Of a stretch of DNA of 26,240 nt, positions 8,696 to 15,864 are shown in pieces. The stretch lies in NCBI GenBank assembly GCA_017456465.1, contig JAFTJJ010000138.1, positions 1-26,240 of the forward strand, written 5' to 3'. The notes beneath the pieces were generated by a model. That model searched no databases. It saw only the letters and a program-made list of their open reading frames with translations, and was not told where the DNA came from. The stretch is from Clostridia bacterium (GTDB lineage: Bacteria; Bacillota; Clostridia; Christensenellales; UBA1242). The translations under genes and the position numbers were made by a program. Numbering within the stretch: position 1 is the first letter of the stretch; the number at the start of each line of letters is the position of its first letter.

Positions 8696-8731
8696 AAAAA
8701 AAGATGTGAAGCAGTTTTCACATCTTTTTTT
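8696..8731 (-). terminator. Terminator of the 207-aa gene
   Basis: AAAAAAAGATGTGAA pairs with TTCACATCTTTTTTT (15 bp, 6-nt loop), just after the stop at 8737. It could also act on the other strand. Its stem is nearly identical to the hairpin at 9430-9457. Confidence 0.9.
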
Positions 8732-8736
8732 ATGTT

Positions 8737-9360
8737 TTACCTTTGGCTTTCGTCAGGATTCAATGGTTTTCCAACAGTCAAATATTCAGCGTTTTCAAGC
8801 CTTTTTCGGTTCACTTTAATTTGCTCAACATAGCCAAAGAAATCGTCAATTAAATCAAATTGAAAATCGCCCAAAAGTGCATCTGTTGCATTTTGAACAA
8901 TTTCATGACCAAACACATCAAAGTCTTCAAACAAACCCGAGATGTCAGTTCCATTGAGTGACACTGACACTGGATAAAACGTGTTGATGTATGGTCTGAG
9001 ATAAAGTTCTCCGTTAAATCCCTTTTTGTGTCTGACTGGAAGTGAAACTTGAATCTCATTCACGCATTTTGAGTTCGACAAGAGTGCGTTCAAAAACGCA
9101 TATGGATTGTCACCATTCACCCTTTCTCTCACATGATCTTCAAAGCACGCAGGGTTGATTCCGAGTCTCCACAAATCTTCATGGTCATAAGCCGCACGAA
9201 TTACATGTTTGTCAGAAAGAACCCCCTCTTGATTCCATTTGTTGTTGTCTGTATATGCCTCAATAATCACGCTCAAAACCACACCATGTGTGTGTTTTTC
9301 AATTTCAGCATAAGTCAAAACGTTGTAAGCACCTTGTTGTTCTTCATCAATTGCAATCAT
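8737..9360 (-). CDS. Unknown protein, 207 aa
   Basis: I do not recognise this family. With the start at 9360 (ATG after GAGGAGAT) the product is a soluble, acidic 207-aa protein beginning MIAIDEEQQGAYNVLTYAEIE. It has no signal peptide, no obvious catalytic motif and no cysteine pattern. Readable landmarks are RAAYDHEDLWRLGINP around residue 55-70, SLPVRHKKGFNGELYLRPY in the middle, and a hydrophobic-acidic helix FDLIDDFFGYVEQI near the end. The frame stays open a further 30 codons upstream with a hydrophobic run, but those codons run through the promoter and the dnaJ terminator, so they are rejected. It has its own promoter and terminator. Role unknown. Confidence 0.75.
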   Translation of the reverse strand: MIAIDEEQQGAYNVLTYAEIEKHTHGVVLSVIIEAYTDNNKWNQEGVLSDKHVIRAAYDHEDLWRLGINPACFEDHVRERVNGDNPYAFLNALLSNSKCVNEIQVSLPVRHKKGFNGELYLRPYINTFYPVSVSLNGTDISGLFEDFDVFGHEIVQNATDALLGDFQFDLIDDFFGYVEQIKVNRKRLENAEYLTVGKPLNPDESQR

Positions 9361-9388
9361 AAATTTTATCTCCTCATATGTCAAAAAA

Positions 9389-9417
9389 ATTATAACACAC
9401 AAAAACATCCAAAACAA
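9389..9417 (-). promoter_or_regulatory. Sigma-A promoter of the 207-aa gene
   Basis: Minus-strand TTGTTT (9412-9417), a 17-nt spacer and perfect TATAAT (9389-9394), about 30 nt upstream of the ATG at 9360. This fixes the start and excludes the longer frame. Confidence 0.75.
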
Positions 9418-9429
9418 GAGGGAAAACAA

Positions 9430-9457
9430 AAAAGATGTGAGAGCCTTCACATCTTTT
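9430..9457 (-). terminator. Terminator of the heat-shock operon (after dnaJ)
   Basis: Minus-strand AAAAGATGTGA pairs with TCACATCTTTT (11 bp, 6-nt loop) and continues into T-rich sequence. It lies 92 nt after the dnaJ stop codon. Confidence 0.88.
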
Positions 9458-9548
9458 CTGTTGGAGTAAAATATGAATAAGGATTCACACTTTCACGCAA
9501 AATCATCATTTAATGTTATCAAATATGTTAATTTGTTCTCACAAATCA

Positions 9549-10670
9549 TTATTTGACATTATCAAAATATTGTTTGCGTTTGGTGTAGCTGTTTTTTGAA
9601 ATGCTCTTGTCAAGTTCTGCCACAAGTTCTTTTTCGCGTTTTCCAAGAGTTTTTGGCATCTCAACCACGACAGTTGCAATGAGATCACCATAACCATTTC
9701 GGTTGAGAATTTTTGTCCCCTTGCCTTTCAAGGTGATCTTTGTGTCAGTTTGAGTGAGTTCAGGAATGTCAAGATCGAGAGTCTCATTTATTCCATTAAT
9801 TTTCACCTTTGTTCCAAGCAAGCTTTCAGTGAAAGAAATTGGAACAGTTGCATAGACATTGAAGCCTTCACGCTTCAAGCTTTTGTGAGGTGCAACTTTG
9901 ATGAGAATTTGAACGTCACCAGCTGATCCACCATTCTTTCCTGCCTCACCTTGACCACGAAGAGTTATGATTTGATTGTCATCAATGCCAGCTGGCACAT
10001 TGATTTCAATGTTGCGGTTCACGCGTTTGATTCCAGCGCCAGAGCAATTTGGACACTTATCTTTGATCTTCTTTCCTGTTCCACCGCAATCTGGGCACGC
10101 AGTTTCAGTCATCATGCGTCCAAACATTGTGTTTTGGGTTTGAGTGATTTTCCCGCTTCCATTACACCTTGAGCATGTTTCAGTTACACCATTTTTTCCA
10201 CCTGTGCCATGGCAAGCAGAACATGTTTCATTTCGTGTGAGATTGATGTTTTTTGTGCATCCAAACGCAGCTTCAACGAACGAAAGATTCATTCTGACTT
10301 GAATGTCTGCGCCATCCATTGGAACAGGCCCTGTGCTTCTGCTTCTTCCAAAACCACCACCAAACATTCCAGAGAGAATGTCTTCAAACCCGCCAAAACC
10401 AGAAAATCCGCCGCCACCAAAGCCACCAGCGCCTCCAAACGGATTTGGGTTTCCGTTTGGATCGCCAAAGTTGTCATAATTTGAGCGTTTTGTTTTGTCA
10501 GAAAGCACCTCAAAAGCCTCATTGACTTCTTTGAGTTTTTCAGCAGCCTCTGCGCTTCCCTGATTGAGATCTGGGTGATATTTTTTGGCAAGTGACCTGT
10601 ATGCCTTTTTTATTTCATCATCACTGGCGTTTTTCGCAACGCCAAGTATATCGTAGTAGTTTTTTGCCAT
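9549..10670 (-). CDS. dnaJ: Chaperone protein DnaJ (type I Hsp40)
   Basis: DnaJ delivers unfolded clients to DnaK and stimulates its ATPase. The 373-aa protein has an N-terminal J domain with H32-P33-D34, and a Gly/Phe-rich linker at ~74-108. The zinc-binding region carries four CxxCxGxG repeats (C150/C153, C166/C169, C192/C195, C206/C209). Two beta-barrel client-binding domains follow. All hallmarks of a full-length type I DnaJ are intact. The ATG at 10670 follows AAAGG and lies 15 nt after the dnaK stop, as the last gene of hrcA-grpE-dnaK-dnaJ. Confidence 0.97.
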   Translation of the reverse strand: MAKNYYDILGVAKNASDDEIKKAYRSLAKKYHPDLNQGSAEAAEKLKEVNEAFEVLSDKTKRSNYDNFGDPNGNPNPFGGAGGFGGGGFSGFGGFEDILSGMFGGGFGRSRSTGPVPMDGADIQVRMNLSFVEAAFGCTKNINLTRNETCSACHGTGGKNGVTETCSRCNGSGKITQTQNTMFGRMMTETACPDCGGTGKKIKDKCPNCSGAGIKRVNRNIEINVPAGIDDNQIITLRGQGEAGKNGGSAGDVQILIKVAPHKSLKREGFNVYATVPISFTESLLGTKVKINGINETLDLDIPELTQTDTKITLKGKGTKILNRNGYGDLIATVVVEMPKTLGKREKELVAELDKSISKNSYTKRKQYFDNVK

Positions 10671-10685
10671 TTTTAAAACCTTTTA

Positions 10686-12517
10686 TTACGTAGTTTTATA
10701 GTCACCAAAGTTATTTGGATCAGTTGAACCATTGCCAGCTCCACCATTTGGATCAGTGCCCTGACCATTTGGGTTTGCTTGGCTATAAAGTTTTGTGAAG
10801 ATTTCATTTGAAACTTTTGTGAGAGATTCAAGAGCTGCTTTTAATTTTTCGATGTCATCGCTGTTTTTGTAAACTTCTTTTGCTGACTCCATCTCAGTCT
10901 CAAGAGTCTTTTTGTCTTCTTCTGAAACCTTGTCTCCGCTGTCTCTCAAAACCTTTTCAATTGAAGCAATCATTTGGTCAAGAGAGTTTTTGGTGTCAAC
11001 CACTTCTTTTCTCTTTTTGTCTTCTTCAGCATATTTTTCAGCTTCTTTCACAGCCTTGTCAATTTCTTCATCAGAAAGGTTTGATGATGCTGTGATTGTG
11101 ATGTCTTGTGATTTTCCAGTTCCAAGGTCTTTTGCTGAAACATGAACAATTCCGTTTGCGTCAATGTCGAAAGTAACTTCGATTTGAGGAATTCCACGTG
11201 GCGCTGGAGCAATTCCAGTGAGTTCAAATCTTCCGATTGTCTTGTTGTATGCAGCAAGTTCTCTTTCACCTTGAAGAACGTGAATGTCAACACCTGGTTG
11301 GTTGTCTGATGCTGTTGAGAAGATTTGAGATTTCTTTGTTGGGATTGTTGTGTTTCTGTCAATGAGTTTTGTGAACACTCCGCCCATTGTTTCGATTCCA
11401 AGAGAAAGTGGAGTTACATCGAGAAGAAGCACGTCTTTGACTTCTCCGCCCAAAACGCCCGCTTGAATTGCCGCACCAATTGCAACGCATTCATCTGGGT
11501 TGATGCCTTTGAATGGTTCTTTGCCGATGAATGCTTTGACTTTTTCAGACACAAGTGGAACACGAGATGAGCCACCAACCATGATGATTTTTTCAACTTC
11601 ATTTTTTGAAAGTTTTGCATCTGAAAGTGCTTTTTCTGTGAGTGTGATTGTTTCTTTCACAAGGTCTTCAATAAGGCTTTCAAATTTGGCTCTTGTGATT
11701 GAAATTTCGAGGTGTTTTGGACCATTTGCATCAGCAGTGATGAATGGAAGAGACACTGTTGTTTGTGTCACACCAGAAAGTTCGATTTTGCTTTTTCAGC
11801 GGCTTCTTTCAAGCGTTGCATTGCTATTTTGTCGCCTGAGAGATCAATGCCAGAAGACGCCTTGAACTCAGAAATCAAATATGAAATGATTCTGTCATCA
11901 AAGTCATCACCACCAAGTTTGTTGTTTCCGGCAGTTGCAAGAACTTGGAACACTCCATCAGCAATTTCAAGCACTGAAATATCGAATGTTCCACCACCAA
12001 GGTCATACACCAAAATCTTGTGACCATCGCCTGAATCAGCTTTGTCAAGGCCATATGCAAGAGCGGCAGCTGTTGGTTCGTTGATGATTCTGAGAACCTC
12101 AAGACCTGCAATTTTTCCAGCGTCCTTTGTTGCTTGACGCTGTGCATCTGTGAAGTATGCTGTAACAGTGATAACTGCCTTTGTCACCTTTTCTCCAAGG
12201 TATTTTTCAGCGTCAGCTTTGAGTTTTGAAAGGATCATTGCTGAGAGTTCTGGTGGTGTGTAGCTTTTGCCATTGATTTCCACCTTTTTGTCTGAACCCA
12301 TGTCGCGTTTGATTGAAATTACTGTTCCCTCAGGATTTGCAACAGCTTGACGTTTTGCTGTTGCTCCGACATGTCTTTCGCCATCTTTTGAAAAACCAAT
12401 CACTGATGGAGTTGTTCTTGAGCCTTCAGCGTTTGCAAGAACCACTGCTTCTCCTCCTTCCATGATTGCAACGCATGAGTTTGTTGTTCCAAGGTCAATT
12501 CCTAAAATTTTGCTCAT
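10686..12517 (-). CDS. dnaK: Chaperone DnaK (Hsp70), interrupted by a one-base frameshift
   Basis: Hsp70, the ATP-driven folding chaperone working with DnaJ and GrpE. The start at 12517 (MSKILGIDLGTTNSC) follows AAGGAGAT. The N-terminal frame runs normally through ...AAEKAK and then hits a TGA at 11768-11770. The rest of the ATPase domain, the substrate-binding domain and the lid continue in the -1 frame to 10686. One extra A in the A4 run (complement of 11786-11789) would restore KIELSG and a 610-aa protein. Phosphate-binding GGGTFDIS and the hinge LLLDVTPLSLGIET are present. Two departures stand out: the switch proline in the usual ITVPAYF is Thr119, and the acidic EVD-type C-terminus is replaced by DPNNFGDYKTT. 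The frameshift may be a sequencing error, since dnaJ, grpE and hrcA are intact. Confidence 0.93.
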
Positions 12518-12627
12518 AATATTTAAATCTCCTTTTTTGTTTTGTTTATTTTTTTGCGTTAATTTCACCCAAGACCGCTCAAACTTTATGCTTGAAAAGC
12601 TTTAACGGTGTGAACTTTTGAGTGTTG

Positions 12628-13380
12628 TTAATTTTTTGTGTAAATTTCCACCTGTGCGTGGCGGATTACTTTGTTTGTGTTTTTGATAATGTATCCTGTT
12701 TTGTAAACATTTGCAATTGTTCCATCAAGGCTTGCGTCTTCTGTTTGAATTCTGTTTACCGCGTCATGGAGTTCTGGATCAAACGCCTTTCCCTCAATGT
12801 CTTGCATTTCAACAATGTCCATGTCTGCAAGAATGTTTTTGATTCCAGACTGAATCATTTTGAACCCAATCATGACATTTTCATCTTTGACAGTTTTGAG
12901 TGCTTGTTCAAAGTTGTCAAGGATTGGCAGAATTTTTTCACCCATCATGATGCTTGCATTGATTTTTGACTCACGTTCAATGTCTTTTGATCTTTCTTTC
13001 ACGCGGTCAAGATCTTTTTTGTAAGTGTCAGCGAGGTGTTCTGCTCTTGCTGATTTTTCGCGTTCTTTTGTGAGTTCTCTGTCCACTTGCTCGAGGGCTT
13101 TTTCAAACTGATCAAAAGCCTTTTGATAAGCCTTGAACTCTTCTGCTCTTGAAGCGAATTCATGTTCACAGTCGCAGTCATGTTCGTGATCATCACAATG
13201 GCAATCATCTCCGCATTCACAGTGTTCACCGCAGCCGCATGAATGATCATGTTCGCCGCAAGTACAATCTGGATTGCATTTGTTTTCGCTCGTGCAATTG
13301 CAATCATCACCGCAGGTGCAATTGTTTCCGCATTCACATGATTTCTTTTCTTCTTGTTTTTGATTTTTTTCTTTTCCCAT
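12628..13380 (-). CDS. grpE: Nucleotide exchange factor GrpE with a Cys/His-rich N-terminal extension
   Basis: GrpE is the homodimeric ADP/ATP exchange factor of DnaK. Residues ~76-250 form a normal GrpE: a long coiled coil (AFDQFEKALEQVDRELTKE...), then the conserved ILPILDNFEQAL, the HDAVNRI segment, and a beta-domain ending YIIKNTNKVIRHAQVEIY. The oddity is residues 15-71, with 17 Cys and 7 His in repeated CxCGxxCxC units (such as CECGNNCTCGDDCNC), resembling a metallothionein-like metal-binding tract. At 250 aa it is longer than the usual ~180-200. The ATG at 13380 has AAAGGAGAA; no internal start with a ribosome binding site separates the tract from the GrpE core. It lies 14 nt after hrcA. 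Confidence 0.95.
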   Translation of the reverse strand: MGKEKNQKQEEKKSCECGNNCTCGDDCNCTSENKCNPDCTCGEHDHSCGCGEHCECGDDCHCDDHEHDCDCEHEFASRAEEFKAYQKAFDQFEKALEQVDRELTKEREKSARAEHLADTYKKDLDRVKERSKDIERESKINASIMMGEKILPILDNFEQALKTVKDENVMIGFKMIQSGIKNILADMDIVEMQDIEGKAFDPELHDAVNRIQTEDASLDGTIANVYKTGYIIKNTNKVIRHAQVEIYTKN

Positions 13381-13394
13381 CCTGTTCTCCTTTC

Positions 13395-14402
13395 CTAGTC
13401 ATTTATGTTATTTTCAAGGTTTTTTGTGACATCTTTCAAAATTGAAATAACTCTGGCGTAATCCATTCTGACTGGTCCAACAACGCTTGCAGTTCCAGCA
13501 ACCTTGCCGCCAACTTTGTATTTTGCAGTCACAACCGAAGAGTTTTCCATTCCATCCTCATTTTCTGAGCCAATCTTGATTGAAATCTCAAGTTCGCTGT
13601 CATCATCAATGATGTCTTTGAGTTTTGACTTGTCACCCAATGTTTTGAGTGTTTGTTTGAACTTTTCGGTGTCTTGGAATTCTGGATAATCAAGCAGTTT
13701 TTCTCTGCCTTTTACCACAACCCTGTTTGTCTCTGACTCTGCTTTTTCAGAAATCGCTTCAATCACAGCCTCAAAAAGCAACTGATATTTTTTGATTTCA
13801 TCAGGCATGCTCTCTGCAAGAGTGATTGCATCTCCGAGAGTTTTTCCAACCAAGCGTTCAGAAATGAATTTTTCTGCGCTTCCAAGTTCACCCTCATCCA
13901 TGCCACTGGTTTCAATTGTTTCTTTGATTGTTCCGATGTCAGTGACCACAACCACAAGTGCTTGACGCTCTGTGATTGGCATGATCATAAGTTTTTCGAT
14001 CTCAGCAGAATCCGAAACACCAAACGAAACAATGCTGGCATAATTGGATGCGTTTGAAATGATTTCAGCAGTGGATTCAACAATTTCTGAAATGTTGTTG
14101 ATTCGACTTGCAATTTCAGATTTGATCTTTGCACTTTCAGCTTGAGAAAGTTTTTGTTCAGGCATGAGTTCTTCAATGTATTTCTTGAAACCTTGAAGTG
14201 TTGGAACTCTTCCGCTTGACGTGTGTGGTTGCACAAGATATCCCATTTCTTCAAGTGCAGCAAGTTCATTTCTGATGGTTGCAGACGAAACATCCTTGAG
14301 ATATTCCCTTGCAAGTTCAGAGCTTGACACCGGTTCTGCAGTCTTGATGTTTTCAGAAACCACAGCCTTCAAAATGTTTTTCTTTCTTTGACTCAAATCC
14401 AT
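13395..14402 (-). CDS. hrcA: Heat-inducible transcription repressor HrcA
   Basis: HrcA binds CIRCE operators and represses class I heat-shock genes; free DnaK/GroEL status controls its activity in relatives. The 335-aa protein has the N-terminal winged helix (LSQRKKNILKAVV...SSATIRNELAALEEMGYL), the family's SSGRVPT segment, a GAF-like middle domain (LMIMPITERQALVVVVTDIG), and the C-terminal VVGPVRMDYARVISIL signature. The ATG at 14402 follows AAGGTGA. It is first gene of the operon; a CIRCE site lies about 72 nt upstream, so it is autoregulated. Confidence 0.97.
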   Translation of the reverse strand: MDLSQRKKNILKAVVSENIKTAEPVSSSELAREYLKDVSSATIRNELAALEEMGYLVQPHTSSGRVPTLQGFKKYIEELMPEQKLSQAESAKIKSEIASRINNISEIVESTAEIISNASNYASIVSFGVSDSAEIEKLMIMPITERQALVVVVTDIGTIKETIETSGMDEGELGSAEKFISERLVGKTLGDAITLAESMPDEIKKYQLLFEAVIEAISEKAESETNRVVVKGREKLLDYPEFQDTEKFKQTLKTLGDKSKLKDIIDDDSELEISIKIGSENEDGMENSSVVTAKYKVGGKVAGTASVVGPVRMDYARVISILKDVTKNLENNIND

Positions 14403-14473
14403 AATCCGTCACCTTGTTGTTTCTCGTGTACATTAATAATTGTATTCAAGTTTTCGACTTTTATTCATCAATT

Positions 14474-14500
14474 TTAGCAATCATTTGCTTTGACTGCTAA
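14474..14500 (-). promoter_or_regulatory. CIRCE operator for HrcA
   Basis: TTAGCAATC, 9 nt, GACTGCTAA: the CIRCE architecture (consensus TTAGCACTC-N9-GAGTGCTAA) with one change in each half-site. It starts just downstream of the expected transcription start of hrcA. Confidence 0.93.
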
Positions 14501-14508
14501 CAATCACA

Positions 14509-14537
14509 AATATAGCACTGCTAAAAAAAGATGTCAA
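14509..14537 (-). promoter_or_regulatory. Sigma-A promoter of hrcA-grpE-dnaK-dnaJ
   Basis: Minus-strand TTGACA (14532-14537), exactly 17 nt, TATATT (14509-14514). The predicted start (~14502) abuts the CIRCE site. The -35 overlaps the 3' arm of the upstream terminator hairpin. Confidence 0.85.
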
Positions 14538-14556
14538 GCACATGTGACATCTTTTT
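14523..14556 (-). terminator. Terminator of lepA-hemW
   Basis: Minus-strand AAAAAGATGTCA pairs with TGACATCTTTTT (12 bp, 8-nt loop) and continues in T residues, 35 nt after the hemW stop. Confidence 0.9.
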
Positions 14557-14591
14557 AAAAAATTTTTTATCGATTTTTTTATATTTTTATG

Positions 14592-15737
14592 TTATGCAAG
14601 CTCAAGGATTATTCTGTTCAAGACAAGATAACCTTTATCAGTTACTTTAATATTATTATTTTTATCAATAATTACAAGTCCAAGTTTTATAAGTTTTTTG
14701 AGCGCATCATTTTTGGTTGAAAGAATATTCTCTCCAAATTCCTTTTGAAATTCATCAACTGAAAGACCATTCATTGTCCGAAGCGACAGCATGATTGCTT
14801 CTTCGCGTTTTTCTGAAACTGTGATCTTTTTTGCATGTGACACTGGCGGTTTGTCCTGTGTTTCAACAATTTTGATGTAGTCATCAATTTTGCTTGTGTT
14901 TGCAAACCTCACCCCTGCAACATAAGAGTGGCTTGAAACACCAACACCAAGATAATCTGTTCTGTTCCAATAAACATTATTGTGTTTTGACGCAAAGCCT
15001 GGGCGTGCAAAGTTTGAAAGTTCATATCTTTCATAACCATTTTTTTCAAGCACTGAAACTGTGGTGTTGTACATGTTCACCACCTGTTTTTCTGTTGGCA
15101 AATAAAGCACACCTTTGTCAATCATTGTTTCAAGTTTTGTGCCTTCTTCGACTGAAAGCATATATGACGAGATGTGTGGGAGTTTCAAAGCAATCAAGTG
15201 TTCAAGAGTTGCCTTGACATCTGCAAGTGTTTGACCTGGGAAACCAAGCATCACATCAGCATTGATGTTTGAAATGCCATATTCTCTTATTGTTTCAATT
15301 GTTTTGTCAAAATCAGCACTTGTGTGAGTTCTGCCCATTTTTGAAAGCACTTTTCCATTTGTGCACTGCAATCCAATTGAAAATCTGTTCACTCCTGCAA
15401 GAACATATTCATGAATTTTTTCAGCGCTTGCAGAGTTTGGATTGAGTTCGATTGTGATCTCTGAGTCTGCCTTGACTGAGAAATTTTTGTAAACCGCACT
15501 CATGATTTCTCTGATTCCACCAAGTGGCAAAGACGAAGGCGTTCCGCCACCAATGAAAACTGTTCGAATTTCAAAATGTTTGTTATATTTTGCACCTTGA
15601 ATTTGAATTTCACGCACAAGAGCTTTGACATATCTTTGTTTGCATTTTTCATCACGAACTTCAGACACAAAACTGCAATAATTACATTTTGAATTGCAAA
15701 AAGGCAAGTGAATATACAAACTAAGCGGTTTTTTCAT
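14592..15737 (-). CDS. hemW: Radical SAM family heme chaperone HemW
   Basis: HemW is a radical-SAM protein related to coproporphyrinogen dehydrogenase HemN, but acting as a heme-binding chaperone. The 381-aa product begins SLYIHLPFC with the cluster motif C14-NSK-C18-NY-C21. It lacks the fourth cysteine (CxC) of true HemN. Downstream are VFIGGGTPSSL, the ELNP strand, and ISIGLQ-like FSIGLQ, then DVMLGFPGQT and a C-terminal winged-helix-like HemN_C region. The ATG at 15737 follows AAGGAG. It is downstream of lepA with a 127-nt gap, the order found in B. subtilis and relatives. Confidence 0.94.
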   Translation of the reverse strand: MKKPLSLYIHLPFCNSKCNYCSFVSEVRDEKCKQRYVKALVREIQIQGAKYNKHFEIRTVFIGGGTPSSLPLGGIREIMSAVYKNFSVKADSEITIELNPNSASAEKIHEYVLAGVNRFSIGLQCTNGKVLSKMGRTHTSADFDKTIETIREYGISNINADVMLGFPGQTLADVKATLEHLIALKLPHISSYMLSVEEGTKLETMIDKGVLYLPTEKQVVNMYNTTVSVLEKNGYERYELSNFARPGFASKHNNVYWNRTDYLGVGVSSHSYVAGVRFANTSKIDDYIKIVETQDKPPVSHAKKITVSEKREEAIMLSLRTMNGLSVDEFQKEFGENILSTKNDALKKLIKLGLVIIDKNNNIKVTDKGYLVLNRIILELA

Positions 15738-15832
15738 TGGTTTTCTCCTTTTGTTTTATGTTTTTCAATCAGTGAATCAAAAGTGGCACGAGTGCTTGGC
15801 TTGGCATTACTTGCCCTCTTCAATGCGTTCAC
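15734..15832 (-). CDS. Possible 32-codon ORF between lepA and hemW
   Basis: A short frame starting GTG at 15832 and ending TGA at 15734-15736, overlapping the hemW ATG (ATGA). It would encode a basic 32-residue peptide, NALKRASNAKPSTRATFD in its first part. No ribosome binding site precedes the GTG, which follows an A9 run. The terminal overlap with hemW could allow translational coupling, but chance is equally possible. Confidence 0.2.
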   Translation of the reverse strand: MNALKRASNAKPSTRATFDSLIEKHKTKGENQ

Positions 15833-15864
15833 TTTTTTTTTGAAAAGATTGTTTCCAAAAATTA

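Noticed and set aside
9361..9450. A 30-residue hydrophobic N-terminal extension of the 207-aa protein that looks like a signal peptide
   Set aside because: It would start at a GTG inside the dnaJ terminator and cross a consensus promoter; the ATG at 9360 has a good ribosome binding site.
11768..11800. Programmed -1 frameshifting as the explanation of the split dnaK
   Set aside because: The AAA codon can slip, but there is no classical X-XXY-YYZ heptamer, no obvious upstream Shine-Dalgarno stimulator or downstream pseudoknot, and dnaK is not known to use it; a homopolymer error is simpler.
12518..12627. Separate promoter or processing hairpin between grpE and dnaK
   Set aside because: Only short inverted repeats (such as GCTT-ttc-AAGC and CTCAAA/TTTGAG) and no good -35/-10 pair were found; evidence too weak for a feature.
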